DNA from: Chelativorans salis
GTDB taxonomy: Bacteria > Pseudomonadota > Alphaproteobacteria > Rhizobiales > Rhizobiaceae
Length of the DNA stretch: 64,000 nt
Assembly: GCF_025336525.1 (NCBI RefSeq)
Contig: NZ_JAOCZP010000003.1
Coordinates: 372,001 to 436,000, forward strand
Reading direction: 5' to 3'
Part shown: positions 21,779-30,678 of the stretch, piece by piece
Position numbering within the stretch: position 1 is the stretch's first letter
How the letters are laid out: every line of letters starts with the position of its first letter
Notes under the pieces: generated by a model
Told to the model about the DNA's origin: nothing
Seen by the model: only the letters and a program-made list of their open reading frames with translations
Databases searched by the model: none
Position numbers and translations under genes: made by a program

Positions 21779-23011
21779 TCAATCCACCGCACCGGCAGGC
21801 TTTTGGCCGACGATGTAGTCGCCCAGTTTCGCCGGGTCGAATATGGCCCCGTCGAAGAAGCCGTCGGGACCGAGGGTCAGCCGGCCGGAGGTCGCGCCCA
21901 CGGGCGTCGGGGCTGTCAATGCGCCCTCCACCTTCATGCTGGCGGATGGCAGTGCCGCGCCGAGGGGGCCGAGGGCGGCGCGGTAGATGTCGGGGCGGAA
22001 GGAGGCCCTTGCCTTCTCTGTGTTCACCTCCGTGTGTGGAACCTGCCCCCAGCGCACCATCTGCGAATAGAACCAAAGCGCATGGCTCTGCCAGGGAAAG
22101 GTTGCCGCCTTCTCTACCGGCAGAAAGAAATCGGGGAAGCGGTGGATGCCGTTGCCCGTCTCCAACCGCCCGTCGAGCGCGCCGAGGAGGAGTTTCGCAG
22201 GCTGGCCGAGATAGGCTTCGCCGGAGAGGATCGCCGCCAGTTCCTCGTGGTTTTCCGCTTCGCCGCACCAGGCGGCGGCGCGGTAGAGCGCGCGCAGGAG
22301 GCGGGCGAGCGTATCACTGTGCGCCTCGGCCCAGTCAGCGCGCACGCCCAGCACCTTTTCCGGGCTCGACCGCCAGATGGCCGCCTTGACCGTGGCGATG
22401 CGGGCATGGCCGGCGGCCACCGCCACGCTGTTCCACGGTTCGCCGACGCAGAAGCCGTCGATGCGGCCGGCGGCCATGGCGTCGGCCGTCAATGGCGGCG
22501 GCACGATGGTAATGTCGATGTCGCGCTCGGGATCAATGCCGCAGGCAGCGAGCCAGTAGCGCAGCTCGAAATTGTGCCCCGAATGGGGATGGACGACGCC
22601 CAAGCGCAGTCTGTCGCCCCCCTGCTCCCGCCGGCCCTCGATCACCTTCCTGAGCGCCGCCCCTGCTGCTGCCGGATCGTCCGGCCCGGTAGCGCCGGCT
22701 TCCGCCATCGCCTGCCACAGGGCGTTGCTGACGGTGACGGCGTTGCCGCCGAGGCCGAGCGCCAGCGGCGCAATGAGGTTCAGGCGCATCGGCGTCAGGC
22801 CGAGATTGGCGGCGATCGGCATGGGCGCCAGCATGTGCGCCACCTCGAAATGGCCGACAGCGATGCGGTCGCGGATGCTCGCCCAGGAGGTTTCGCGCAC
22901 CAGCGTCAGATCGACGCCTTCCACCGCCGCAAAACCTTTCTCACGCGCCGCCACCAGGATGGCGCTGTCGAGCAGCGGCAGGAAACCGGCGGTGATGTGG
23001 TGGTCGCTCAT
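21779..23011 (-). CDS. nasS: Nitrate/nitrite sensor protein NasS
   Basis: A 410-residue soluble protein of the NrtA/CmpA nitrate-binding family. It lacks a signal peptide, which separates the cytoplasmic sensor NasS from the transport proteins. Typical segments are AGFLPLLDSAILVAAREKGF, HMLAPMPIA and GFCVGEPWN. NasS holds NasT inactive and releases it when nitrate or nitrite binds. ATG at 23011 has GAGG seven bases before it; another start at 23023 overlaps the nasT stop. It forms a nasT-nasS pair ahead of the nitrate operon. Confidence 0.92.
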   Translation of the reverse strand: MSDHHITAGFLPLLDSAILVAAREKGFAAVEGVDLTLVRETSWASIRDRIAVGHFEVAHMLAPMPIAANLGLTPMRLNLIAPLALGLGGNAVTVSNALWQAMAEAGATGPDDPAAAGAALRKVIEGRREQGGDRLRLGVVHPHSGHNFELRYWLAACGIDPERDIDITIVPPPLTADAMAAGRIDGFCVGEPWNSVAVAAGHARIATVKAAIWRSSPEKVLGVRADWAEAHSDTLARLLRALYRAAAWCGEAENHEELAAILSGEAYLGQPAKLLLGALDGRLETGNGIHRFPDFFLPVEKAATFPWQSHALWFYSQMVRWGQVPHTEVNTEKARASFRPDIYRAALGPLGAALPSASMKVEGALTAPTPVGATSGRLTLGPDGFFDGAIFDPAKLGDYIVGQKPAGAVD

Positions 23012-23019
23012 TGCGCGCC

Positions 23020-23610
23020 TCACTCGTCGAGCAGCCCGGAGGCCAGGATCAGGCTCTGGGCGATTTCCGAAATCTTGCGGTTCTGGTTCATCGCCGTGCG
23101 GCGGAGCAGCGTGTAGGCCTCCTCCTCGGAAATTCCCTTTGAGCGCATGAGGATGCCCTTGGCCCGGTCGACGAGTTTGCGGCCTTCAAGCGCGCTCTTC
23201 GCCTCTTCCAGTTCGCGCGCAAGGCGCGAATAGGCGTTGAAGCGGCTGATCGCCATGTCGACGATCGGCTTGACGCGCTCCTGCCTCAGCCCATCGACCA
23301 CATAGGCCGAAACGCCGGCATCCACCGCCGCCTCGATGGCGCTCTGGTCGGACTGGTCGACGAACATGGCGATCGGCCGCCTGACAGCGCGCGACAGGTT
23401 GAACATCGCCTCCAGCATGTCGCGGTTGGGGTTTTCCAGATCGATGACGATGACATCGGGCTGGATCTCGGCGATACGCTGGGCGATGCCGTTGACGTCG
23501 TGCACGACGGTGACCTGTTCGTGGCCGGCCTCGCGCAGCCCCGCCTCGATGATGGCGGCGCGCACGGTATTTTCGTCGATGACCAGGACGGAGAGCGAAC
23601 GAGACGGCAT
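23020..23610 (-). CDS. nasT: ANTAR-domain antiterminator NasT
   Basis: A 196-residue response-regulator-like protein: a receiver-type domain (about 5-120, with DENTVRAAIIE and VIVIDLENPNRD) and a C-terminal ANTAR RNA-binding domain (about 130-190, KLVDRAKGILMRSKGISEEEAY then LRRTAMNQNRKISEIAQ). It promotes read-through of leader terminators of nitrate assimilation genes when NasS is loaded with nitrate. ATG at 23610 is chosen since residues upstream of it look non-coding and contain repeat-like sequence. Confidence 0.94.
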   Translation of the reverse strand: MPSRSLSVLVIDENTVRAAIIEAGLREAGHEQVTVVHDVNGIAQRIAEIQPDVIVIDLENPNRDMLEAMFNLSRAVRRPIAMFVDQSDQSAIEAAVDAGVSAYVVDGLRQERVKPIVDMAISRFNAYSRLARELEEAKSALEGRKLVDRAKGILMRSKGISEEEAYTLLRRTAMNQNRKISEIAQSLILASGLLDE

Positions 23611-23679
23611 GCCTCTATTTTGCGCATGCACAATGATTGTGCAATGCAAAAATTTGGGCGCACGCGGTTCCAACGGGTC

Positions 23680-23784
23680 GTCATCCCGGGGAAGTTGAAG
23701 GCTTGCCGGGGACCCATTCCGGAACGTCGACGTCACGGAATGGGTCCCGGACAGTCTCCGGTTCGCTCCGACTTCCGGGATGAC
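23680..23784. repeat. Palindromic repeat element between nasT and the copper ATPase gene
   Basis: A 105-bp element with the same GTCATCCCGG/CCGGGATGAC ends as the copy inside nasA. Inside it, GGACCCATTCCG is inverted as CGGAATGGGTCC around a short central loop. It lies between the nasT start and the end of the copper ATPase gene. It is the intergenic relative of the nasA insertion. Confidence 0.8.
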
Positions 23785-23818
23785 GCGCGTCTTTGCAGAG
23801 CCGCGCCAACACCAGCCG

Positions 23819-26290
23819 CTAAAGCTGGACGCGCCTCAACCTAAGCGCATTGCCGATGACGGAGACCGACGACAGGCTCATGGCCGCCGCGGCGATCATC
23901 GGCGACAGGAGCACGCCGAAGACCGGATAGAGGATACCGGCGGCGATGGGCACGCCGGCGGCGTTGTAGACGAAGGCGAAGAAGAGGTTCTGCTTGATGT
24001 TGCGGATCGTCGCGCGGGCGAGCTTACGCGCCCTGACGATGCCCGTCAGATCTCCCTTCACCAGCGTGATGCCGGCGCTTTCCATGGCCACGTCGGCGCC
24101 GGTGCCCATGGCGATGCCGACTTCCGCCGCGGCAAGTGCGGGCGCGTCGTTGACGCCGTCGCCGGCCATGGCCACCTTGGCGCCACGTGCATGGAACTCG
24201 TCGACCAGCGCCTTCTTGTCCTCCGGCAGGACCTCGGCGCGCACGTCGTCGATACCGAGTTTTTCGGCCACGGCGCGGGCGGTGCGTTCGTTGTCGCCGG
24301 TCGCCATGATGATGGTGAGGCCCAGATCGTGGAGGGCGCGGATGGCGCCGGCCGTCGTTTCCTTGATGGGATCGGCGACGGCGACGATGCCGGCCGCCTT
24401 GCCGTCGATGGCGACGAACATGGCCGTTTTGCCTTCGGCCTGCAGGCTCTCGGCCTGCCCGGCAAGCGGCCCGGAATCGAAGCCGAACGCCTTCATCATG
24501 GCCGCGTTGCCGAGCGCCACGCGCCTGCCAGACACCACGCCCGAGACGCCCTTACCAGTCACGGCCTCGAAGTCGACGGCATTGGAAAGGGTGGCGCCTT
24601 CAGCTTCCGCCCCTTCGACGATGGCCTCGGCAAGCGGATGCTCCGAGCCGCGCTCCAGGCTTGCGGCCAGCGACAGAAGCTCGGCGCGCTCGATGCCCTC
24701 GGTCGTCACCACGTCAGTCAGTTTCGGCCGTCCTTCGGTGAGCGTGCCGGTCTTGTCGACGATCAGCGTGTCGACGCGGGCAAAACGCTCCAGCGCCTCG
24801 GCGTCGCGGATCAGGACGCCGCCTTGAGCGCCGCGGCCGGTGGCTGTCATGATCGACATCGGCGTGGCCAGCCCCAACGCACAGGGACAGGCGATGATAA
24901 GCACGGAGACCGCCGAGACGATGGCGAAGATCATGCTCGGCTGCGGTCCGAAGATACCCCAGACGATGAAGGCAAGCACGGCGATCGCCACCACCGTGGG
25001 CACGAACCAGGACGCCACCCAGTCGGCCAGCCCCTGGATCGGTGCGCGCGAACGCTGGGCCGAGGCCACCATCTCGACGATCTTCGCCAGCATGGTCTCG
25101 CTGCCCACCCGCTCGGCGCGCATGACCAGCGTTCCGTTCTTGTTGAGCGTGCCGCCGGTGAGTTGGTCGCCGGCCTCCTTCTCCACCGGCAGGGGCTCGC
25201 CGGAGATCATGGATTCGTCGAGCGAGGAGCGGCCCTCCTCCACCACGCCGTCGACCGGCACGGCGTCGCCCGGCCGCACGCGCAGGAGGTCGCCCACCTG
25301 CACCTCCTCGAGCGGCACGTCCGTCTCCTTGCCGTCGGCGCCGATGCGGCGCGCCGTCTTGGGCGATAGGTCGAGCAGCGCACGAATGGCCGAGCCCGTG
25401 CGCTCGCGCGCCTTCAGTTCCAGCACCTGACCGACGAAGATGAGCGTCACGATCACCACCGCGGCCTCGAAATAGACCGGGACGGTGCCTCCATGGGTTC
25501 GGAAAGAGGCGGGGAATATCTCCGGGAAAAGCGTGGCAACGACGCTGTAGCCATAGGCCGCGCCGACGCCGATGGCGATCAGCGTCCACATGTTGGGACT
25601 GCGGTTGACGATCGACTGCCAGCCGCGGTGGAAGAAGGGCGCGGCCGCCCACAACACCACCGGCGTCGCCAGCAGGAGTTCGAGCCAGCCCGCCAACGGC
25701 TCGCCGAGCCAATGCCGCACGGGCAAGCCCACCATCGGCCCCATAGCGAGCACCACCAGCGGTATCGCCAGGATGGCGCTAACCCAGAGGCGGCGGGTGA
25801 AGTCGATCAATTCCGGATTGGGGCCTTCCTTGCCCGTGGGCACGCCCATCGGCTCCAGCGCCATGCCGCAGATGGGGCAGCTTCCCGGTTCGTCGGTAAC
25901 GATTTCCGGGTGCATCGGGCAGGTGTACTTTGTGCCCTTCGGCATCGGCTCGGGCTTCGGCTTATCCCCCAGATAGCGCTCGGGGTCGGCGGTGAATTTC
26001 TCCGCGCAGCCGGCGGAACAGAAATAGTAACCCTCGCCGTCGTGGCGGTGGAAATGGCGCGCCGTTGCGCGCTCCACGTTCATGCCGCACACCGGGTCCT
26101 TTGCCGTCAGAAAAGCCTCCGGGTCGGCGGCAAAGCGCTTGCGGCAGGATTCGCTGCAGAAATGATAGGTGTGTCCGGCATGCTTCAAGCTGGGCTTGTC
26201 TTTTGACGGATCGACGGTCATACCGCAAACCGGGTCGCGGACGACCTCCGCCTGATCGGCAAGGGACGTGTGGTGTGCTTTCTGTTCCAT
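23819..26290 (-). CDS. copA: Copper-type P1B ATPase with N-terminal YHS and metal-binding domains
   Basis: Pumps Cu(+) (or a related soft metal) out of the cytoplasm. 823 residues. The N-terminus has two YHS domains ([10 protein letters not shown] ... [10 protein letters not shown] and [10 protein letters not shown] ... [10 protein letters not shown]) and then a heavy-metal-binding segment (YTCPMHPEI ... [10 protein letters not shown]) instead of GMxCxxC domains. The ATPase core has the metal-passage CPC motif (IIACPCALG), phosphorylation site DKTGTLT, HP motif (SEHPLAEA) and [13 protein letters not shown] at 26290 has GGAGA about 7 bases ahead. Copper specificity is inferred from CPC and the family. 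Confidence 0.92.
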   Translation of the reverse strand: MEQKAHHTSLADQAEVVRDPVCGMTVDPSKDKPSLKHAGHTYHFCSESCRKRFAADPEAFLTAKDPVCGMNVERATARHFHRHDGEGYYFCSAGCAEKFTADPERYLGDKPKPEPMPKGTKYTCPMHPEIVTDEPGSCPICGMALEPMGVPTGKEGPNPELIDFTRRLWVSAILAIPLVVLAMGPMVGLPVRHWLGEPLAGWLELLLATPVVLWAAAPFFHRGWQSIVNRSPNMWTLIAIGVGAAYGYSVVATLFPEIFPASFRTHGGTVPVYFEAAVVIVTLIFVGQVLELKARERTGSAIRALLDLSPKTARRIGADGKETDVPLEEVQVGDLLRVRPGDAVPVDGVVEEGRSSLDESMISGEPLPVEKEAGDQLTGGTLNKNGTLVMRAERVGSETMLAKIVEMVASAQRSRAPIQGLADWVASWFVPTVVAIAVLAFIVWGIFGPQPSMIFAIVSAVSVLIIACPCALGLATPMSIMTATGRGAQGGVLIRDAEALERFARVDTLIVDKTGTLTEGRPKLTDVVTTEGIERAELLSLAASLERGSEHPLAEAIVEGAEAEGATLSNAVDFEAVTGKGVSGVVSGRRVALGNAAMMKAFGFDSGPLAGQAESLQAEGKTAMFVAIDGKAAGIVAVADPIKETTAGAIRALHDLGLTIIMATGDNERTARAVAEKLGIDDVRAEVLPEDKKALVDEFHARGAKVAMAGDGVNDAPALAAAEVGIAMGTGADVAMESAGITLVKGDLTGIVRARKLARATIRNIKQNLFFAFVYNAAGVPIAAGILYPVFGVLLSPMIAAAAMSLSSVSVIGNALRLRRVQL

Positions 26291-26357
26291 TCGGCTCTCC
26301 GGAATCATATCGAGCCGTCCAGATAGGGCTTCCAGTTACTGGAAGGTCAAGACGTAT

Positions 26358-27089
26358 TCAGCTCGACCGTGAAACGGCAGGTCGGAGCGAGCGTTCGCCC
26401 TCCTCCTGGCGAGCGGGATGCGCCTCGGCGTAAAGCCTGGCGAAGCTCATGGCAACGTGGGAGCGCCTGATATGGCCGACGACCTTGAGATCGCCGATCT
26501 CTATGGCCGCGACAGTGTCGGCCATCTCGCGCAGAAAGAAGCGGATCTCGTTCATCAGCATTTCCCGGTACTGGGCAAGCCGCGAGGCCGTCTTCAGCCA
26601 GTTGCGCGTCGTCTGATAGTAGAGCCGCTCGGAAATCTCGCGCAGCGGCTCGTTGGCGGTGAGCTCCATCAGGAGGTGGAAGAACTCCATGTTGAGGCGG
26701 GCGAATTCGCGCGCGTCGGGCCGGGCGACCAGCGCCTCGCCACGTGCCATGAGCTGGCGGAATTCCTCCAGCGTCCGCCGGTCCGGCGGCACCGGGGACA
26801 GCTTGCCGACGAGCTCGGCCAGCTCGACGCGGAGCTGGTAGACCTGCTGCAGGTCGTCGATATGGATGTCGGTGACGATGGTGCCGACGCCGTGGACGGA
26901 GCGCAGGAGACCTTCGTCCTCCAGCCGCGCCAGAACGCGGCGTATGGGCGTGCGGCTGGTCTTGAATTCCTCCGCCAGATCCTCCTCGCGCAGGCGGCGG
27001 CCGGGGGGATAGTCGAGCAGGCAGATGCGCCGGCGCAGCGTCCGGTAGATGCGCTCGAAACGGGCGCGCGCCTCGCTGCCGTTGCTCAT
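26358..27089 (-). CDS. GntR family regulator, FCD type, probable ectoine-cluster repressor
   Basis: A 243-residue regulator with an N-terminal winged helix (IYRTLRRRICLLDYPPGRRLREEDLAEEFKTSRTPIRRVL, about 14-52) and a C-terminal FCD all-helical ligand domain (about 85-220). The gene ends the leftward arm of the ectoine island, 7 bp after the M20 deacetylase. Ectoine clusters are usually controlled by the MocR-type EnuR; none is visible here, so this FCD protein probably replaces it. The palindrome TGATGTATACATCA at 29607-29620 is the best candidate operator. Confidence 0.88.
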   Translation of the reverse strand: MSNGSEARARFERIYRTLRRRICLLDYPPGRRLREEDLAEEFKTSRTPIRRVLARLEDEGLLRSVHGVGTIVTDIHIDDLQQVYQLRVELAELVGKLSPVPPDRRTLEEFRQLMARGEALVARPDAREFARLNMEFFHLLMELTANEPLREISERLYYQTTRNWLKTASRLAQYREMLMNEIRFFLREMADTVAAIEIGDLKVVGHIRRSHVAMSFARLYAEAHPARQEEGERSLRPAVSRSS

Positions 27090-27096
27090 CGCCGCC

Positions 27097-28254
27097 TCAC
27101 GTCAGCTTCGGCCTCAGCCGCTCCAGCATGCCGAGGCAGGCGGACAACTGCTCGACGGACACGAACTCGTCCGGCTTGTGCGCCTGCTCGATCGAGCCAG
27201 GGCCGCAGATGACGGCGGAGATGCCGGCACTCTGGAACAGCCCGGCCTCCGTGCCGAAGGCCACCACCTCCGCCTCGGTCAAGCCCGTCAGTTCGGAGAC
27301 GATGCGCCGCGCCTCCGATTGGGCAACCGGCTCCAGCCCCTCCACCTCACCCACCACGTGGGTGACGATGTCGGCATCCTCGGAGACGATCTTCATCGCC
27401 GGGCGCAGAACCTGGTCGATATAGGCTTGGATATCGTCCTTCACGAACGCGGCATCCCCCTCCTGCACCGGCCGCATCTCCCACTCCACCGTGCAGTGGC
27501 CCGGAATGACGTTGCGTGCCGCGCCGCCCTGCATAAGGCCGACCTGCAGCGTCGTCCAGGGCGGGTGGAAGCGGCTTTCCGCAGGCGCCCGCACCTTCAG
27601 CTCCTCGGCCAGCGCCATCAGGCGCGAGACGTAGCGCACCGCATACTCGACCGCGTTGACGCCGCGGCCGGGGTCGGAGCCGTGCCCTTCCAGCCCGCGG
27701 AACTCGGTCGTGTATTCGTAGCAGCCTTTGTGCCCCTCGATGATGCGCATCAAGGTCGGCTCGCCGATGATGGCCGCGGCGGGGCGAATTTCGGCCCGCG
27801 CCAGCTCATCCATCAGGGCACGGGCGCCGAAGCAGCCCACCTCCTCATCATAGGTGAAGGCGAAGTGCAGCGGTCGTTTCAAAGGCTTTTGGGCGAAGAC
27901 CGGTGCCATGGCGAGGCAGCAGGCGATGAAGCCCTTCATGTCGCACGTGCCGCGGCCGTAGAGGCGCCCGTCCGCCTCGCGCAAGGCGAACGGGTCGCTC
28001 GTCCATTCCTGCCCCTCCACAGGCACCACGTCGGTGTGACCCGACAGCACGATGCCGCCATCACCTTCCGGGCCGAGCGTGGCGAAGAGATTGGCCTTGG
28101 TGCCGGCCTCGTCCTGGTGCACGGAAAGCCGAGCGCCGGCATCGCCGAGGATTTCCGCCGCGTAGTCGATCAACTGCAGATTGCTGTCGGCAGAGACGGT
28201 GGGAAAGGCCACTAGGTCGGCGAGGATTTGCCGCGTTCGTGCGATGTCGGGCAT
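27097..28254 (-). CDS. M20 family deacetylase (ArgE-like), probable N-acetyl-diaminobutyrate deacetylase
   Basis: A zinc amidohydrolase of the acetylornithine deacetylase group, 385 residues. Metal and catalytic residues are H73 and D75 (SGHTDVVP), D105 (RGTCDMKG), E137/E138 (YDEEVG) and a late His (EQAHKPDEF). It is 7 bp downstream of the ectoine hydrolase gene, which yields N-acetyl-L-2,4-diaminobutyrate, one carbon shorter than N-acetylornithine. The usual EutE/DoeB deacetylase is absent from the window. It is therefore proposed to do the DoeB step; a plain acetylornithine deacetylase remains possible. Confidence 0.85.
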   Translation of the reverse strand: MPDIARTRQILADLVAFPTVSADSNLQLIDYAAEILGDAGARLSVHQDEAGTKANLFATLGPEGDGGIVLSGHTDVVPVEGQEWTSDPFALREADGRLYGRGTCDMKGFIACCLAMAPVFAQKPLKRPLHFAFTYDEEVGCFGARALMDELARAEIRPAAAIIGEPTLMRIIEGHKGCYEYTTEFRGLEGHGSDPGRGVNAVEYAVRYVSRLMALAEELKVRAPAESRFHPPWTTLQVGLMQGGAARNVIPGHCTVEWEMRPVQEGDAAFVKDDIQAYIDQVLRPAMKIVSEDADIVTHVVGEVEGLEPVAQSEARRIVSELTGLTEAEVVAFGTEAGLFQSAGISAVICGPGSIEQAHKPDEFVSVEQLSACLGMLERLRPKLT

Positions 28255-28261
28255 GGCTGTC

Positions 28262-29446
28262 CTAATCCTTCACGATCAGCTCGCGCGGCCGCTTGCACAG
28301 CGCTTCCGCCGACCCTTCTTCCTTGATCAGGATGCTTTCGGTGATCTCCAGCCCCCAATCGGCCATCCATAGGCCCGGCATGAAGTGGAAGGTCATGCCC
28401 GGCTCGAGGATTGTCTCGTCCTCACGGCGGAAGGAGATGGTGCGCTCGCCCCAGTCCGGCGGGTAGGAAATGCCGATGGAGTAGCCGCAACGCCCGTCGC
28501 GCCTGATGCCGCCCTTCTCCAATTCGCCGTAGAGCGCCTCGGCAACCTGCCCTGCCCGGTTTCCGGCGCGCGCCATATCGAGACCGGCCTCGATACCGGC
28601 GGCCAGCGCTTTCTCCGCATCAAGCATGTATTGCGGTGGCGTGCCGAGGAAGACCGTGCGGCAGAAGGGCGTGTGATAGCGGCGGTAGCAGCCGGCGATC
28701 TCGAAGAAGGTGGCGTGCCCCTGCTCGAAGCGCCGACCGTCCCACGTCAGATGCGGGGCAGCGGCGTCGGAGCCGGTAGGCAGGAGCGGCACGATGGCCG
28801 GATACTCGCCCCAGTCGTCGTCAACGCCGCGGATGGCGTCGCCGTAGATCTCGGCCACCAGGTCGTTCTTCTTCATGCCCGGCTCGATGCGCTCAACGAT
28901 TCCGTCGATCATCTTCTCCGAGATGCGCGCGGCGCGGCGCATGAAAACCAGTTCCTCGTCCGACTTCACCGCGCGCTGCCAGTTGACCAGCCCGGTGGCA
29001 TCGACGAACTTGGCGTCGGGCAGTTCTTCGTGCAGCACGAGATAGGCCTTGGCCGAGAAATAGTAGTTCTCCAGTTCCACGCCGATGCGCTTGTTGGCGT
29101 AGCCATGGGCGCGGATGACCTCGGCCAAATGCTGCATGGGATGCAGCGTGTTGGCCTGCACATAGTGATCGGGGTAGCGCAGCACCCGCTCATCGTCCAT
29201 GTAGCAGGTACGCACGGCGCCGTTGCCGTCCATGGAACGGCCCCACCAGATGGGGTCGTCGTCCTTGAAGACCAAAACTCCCTGGTGGACATAGAAGGAC
29301 CAGCCGTCGTAGCCGGTGAGCCACGCCATGTTGGAGGGGTCCTCGACGAACAGGATATCGATCCCTTTCGCTTCCATAGCCCGGCGGGTCTTGTCCAGCC
29401 GGTTTGCGTATTCCTGGATGCTGAAGGGCAAGTGGGATGCGGGCAT
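28262..29446 (-). CDS. eutD: Ectoine hydrolase (M24 family, EutD/DoeA type)
   Basis: Opens the ectoine ring to N-acetyl-2,4-diaminobutyrate. 394 residues with a creatinase-type N-terminal domain and a pita-bread catalytic domain. The N-terminus (PASHLPFSIQEYANRLDKTR, then DPSNMAWLTGYDGWSFYVHQ) and the middle (DATGLVNWQRAVKS, YPAIVPLLPTG, FEIAGCYRRYH) match the characteristic EutD/DoeA pattern rather than general Xaa-Pro peptidases. ATG at 29446 has GGAGGTAGC before it. First gene of the leftward arm, divergent from ehuB. A second, more distant M24 protein lies at 37017. Confidence 0.9.
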   Translation of the reverse strand: MPASHLPFSIQEYANRLDKTRRAMEAKGIDILFVEDPSNMAWLTGYDGWSFYVHQGVLVFKDDDPIWWGRSMDGNGAVRTCYMDDERVLRYPDHYVQANTLHPMQHLAEVIRAHGYANKRIGVELENYYFSAKAYLVLHEELPDAKFVDATGLVNWQRAVKSDEELVFMRRAARISEKMIDGIVERIEPGMKKNDLVAEIYGDAIRGVDDDWGEYPAIVPLLPTGSDAAAPHLTWDGRRFEQGHATFFEIAGCYRRYHTPFCRTVFLGTPPQYMLDAEKALAAGIEAGLDMARAGNRAGQVAEALYGELEKGGIRRDGRCGYSIGISYPPDWGERTISFRREDETILEPGMTFHFMPGLWMADWGLEITESILIKEEGSAEALCKRPRELIVKD

Positions 29447-29582
29447 GCTACCTCCGGAACTGTGTCATTCCCCCGGCGCCCCTGGAAGCGTCACGCCCGT
29501 GACCGCGGCCGAGTTGTGCACAAATGTTGCAGTCTGAAATGTTCGGGAACTCTCGTGAGACCTGAAGCCCGACCGAAGGCCG

Positions 29583-29620
29583 TTGACAATCCCTCGATCC
29601 GCGTGATGATGTATACATCA
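29583..29620 (+). promoter_or_regulatory. ehuB promoter with overlapping palindromic operator
   Basis: A TTGACA -35 element lies at 29583-29588 with an ATGATG-like -10 about 17 bp downstream (29606-29611). The perfect 14-bp palindrome TGATGTATACATCA (29607-29620) covers the -10 region, a repressor-type position. The start codon of ehuB is 52 bp further on. The likely binder is the FCD regulator encoded at 26358. Confidence 0.6.
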
Positions 29621-29671
29621 GGCGCTTCTAGCCAGCAATTTCATTTTTCACGAAAAAAGCAGGGAGAGATC

Positions 29672-30529
29672 ATGAGACGCACGGTTCTGAAGGGAATGGT
29701 GGCGCTTGCAGCTGTCGCCGCCGCACTCGGCACCACCGCCATCACGGCGGTTGCGCAGGACGCGCTCGAGCGGGCGCGGGAGGCCGGCTATATCCGCGTC
29801 GGTTTCGCCAATGAGGCTCCCTACGGATTTGCCACGCCCGCTGGCGAGCTGACTGGCGAGTCGCCGGAAGTAGCCAAGGCGGTGCTCGAGAGGATCGGCA
29901 TTTCCGAGGTGGACGGCGTCTTGACCGAGTTCGGCTCGCTCATTCCGGGCCTCAAGGCCGGTCGTTTCGACATCATCGCCGCCGGCATGTTCATCACGCC
30001 CGAGCGGTGCCAGCAGGTGCAGTTCTCCGAGCCGTCCTACGGCATCGGCCAGGCCTTCCTGGTGCAGGAGGGCAACCCGCAGGACATCCAGGACTATGCC
30101 ACCGTTGCCGAGAACAGTGACCTGAAGCTCGCTGTCATGGCCGGCGCGGTCGAAGCCAATTATGCTGAGATGGCGGGCATTCCGCAGGACCAGCTCGTCA
30201 TCCTGCCGGACCAGTCGAGCCTGGTGAGCGCCGTGAAGGCCGGACGCGCCAACGCGGCGGCGCTGACGGCCCTTTCGATCGAGCGGATGGCCGAGAACAA
30301 TGAGGGTGTGGAGGCCACGGAGCCGTTCGGCGAGGTCGCCGGGGAGTCCGTGAAGGGCCATGGCGGCTTCGCCTTCCGCCCGGAGGATCAGGCCCTCTAC
30401 GAAGCTTTCAATGAAGAGCTGAAAAAATTCATCGGCACCGAAGAGCACATCCAGCTGGTCGAACAGTTTGGCTTCGGCGAAGCATATCTGCCGAACAAGA
30501 CCACCGAGGAACTCTGCGCTGGCGAATGA
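29672..30529 (+). CDS. ehuB: Ectoine/hydroxyectoine ABC transporter substrate-binding protein
   Basis: Periplasmic binding protein that captures ectoines. 285 residues from ATG 29672, with AGGGAGAG 9 bases ahead. Signal peptide at about 1-29 (MRRTVLKGMVALAAVAAALG ... AVAQD), then a family 3 solute-binding fold with YIRVGFANEAPYGFATPAGELTGESPE, a stretch characteristic of EhuB, and FDIIAAGMFITPERCQQVQFSEPSY. An aromatic-lined pocket is expected. A hairpin (30548-30580) separates it from the permease genes, fitting its higher expression. The open frame upstream of 29672 is antisense to eutD and not coding. Confidence 0.93.
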   Translation: MRRTVLKGMVALAAVAAALGTTAITAVAQDALERAREAGYIRVGFANEAPYGFATPAGELTGESPEVAKAVLERIGISEVDGVLTEFGSLIPGLKAGRFDIIAAGMFITPERCQQVQFSEPSYGIGQAFLVQEGNPQDIQDYATVAENSDLKLAVMAGAVEANYAEMAGIPQDQLVILPDQSSLVSAVKAGRANAAALTALSIERMAENNEGVEATEPFGEVAGESVKGHGGFAFRPEDQALYEAFNEELKKFIGTEEHIQLVEQFGFGEAYLPNKTTEELCAGE

Positions 30530-30547
30530 CACGCCTCTGGCCTTGGG

Positions 30548-30580
30548 GCCGACGCGCCTCCTTATGGGCGGCGCGTCGGC
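30548..30580 (+). terminator. Hairpin between ehuB and ehuC
   Basis: GCCGACGCGC (30548-30557) pairs with GCGCGTCGGC (30571-30580) around a 13-nt loop. No T-run follows, so it is more likely a 3'-end stabilising or partial attenuation structure that raises binding-protein mRNA over permease mRNA. Confidence 0.55.
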
Positions 30581-30678
30581 AGGCAAATCCGCATCAGACT
30601 CCTGCGGTGGGTGAAACACGGGGTCGGACGGCGGGGGCCATACATGCTTCCGTCAGTGGGGGTTGAGGGGTTCTCGCG

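Noticed and set aside
23780-25369. 529-residue plus-strand frame antisense to the copper ATPase gene
   Set aside because: It is antisense to a complete P-type ATPase and its composition is that of a mirror frame.
28385-29671. Long plus-strand extension upstream of ehuB
   Set aside because: It is antisense to the ectoine hydrolase gene. The signal peptide and ribosome-binding site place the ehuB start at 29672.
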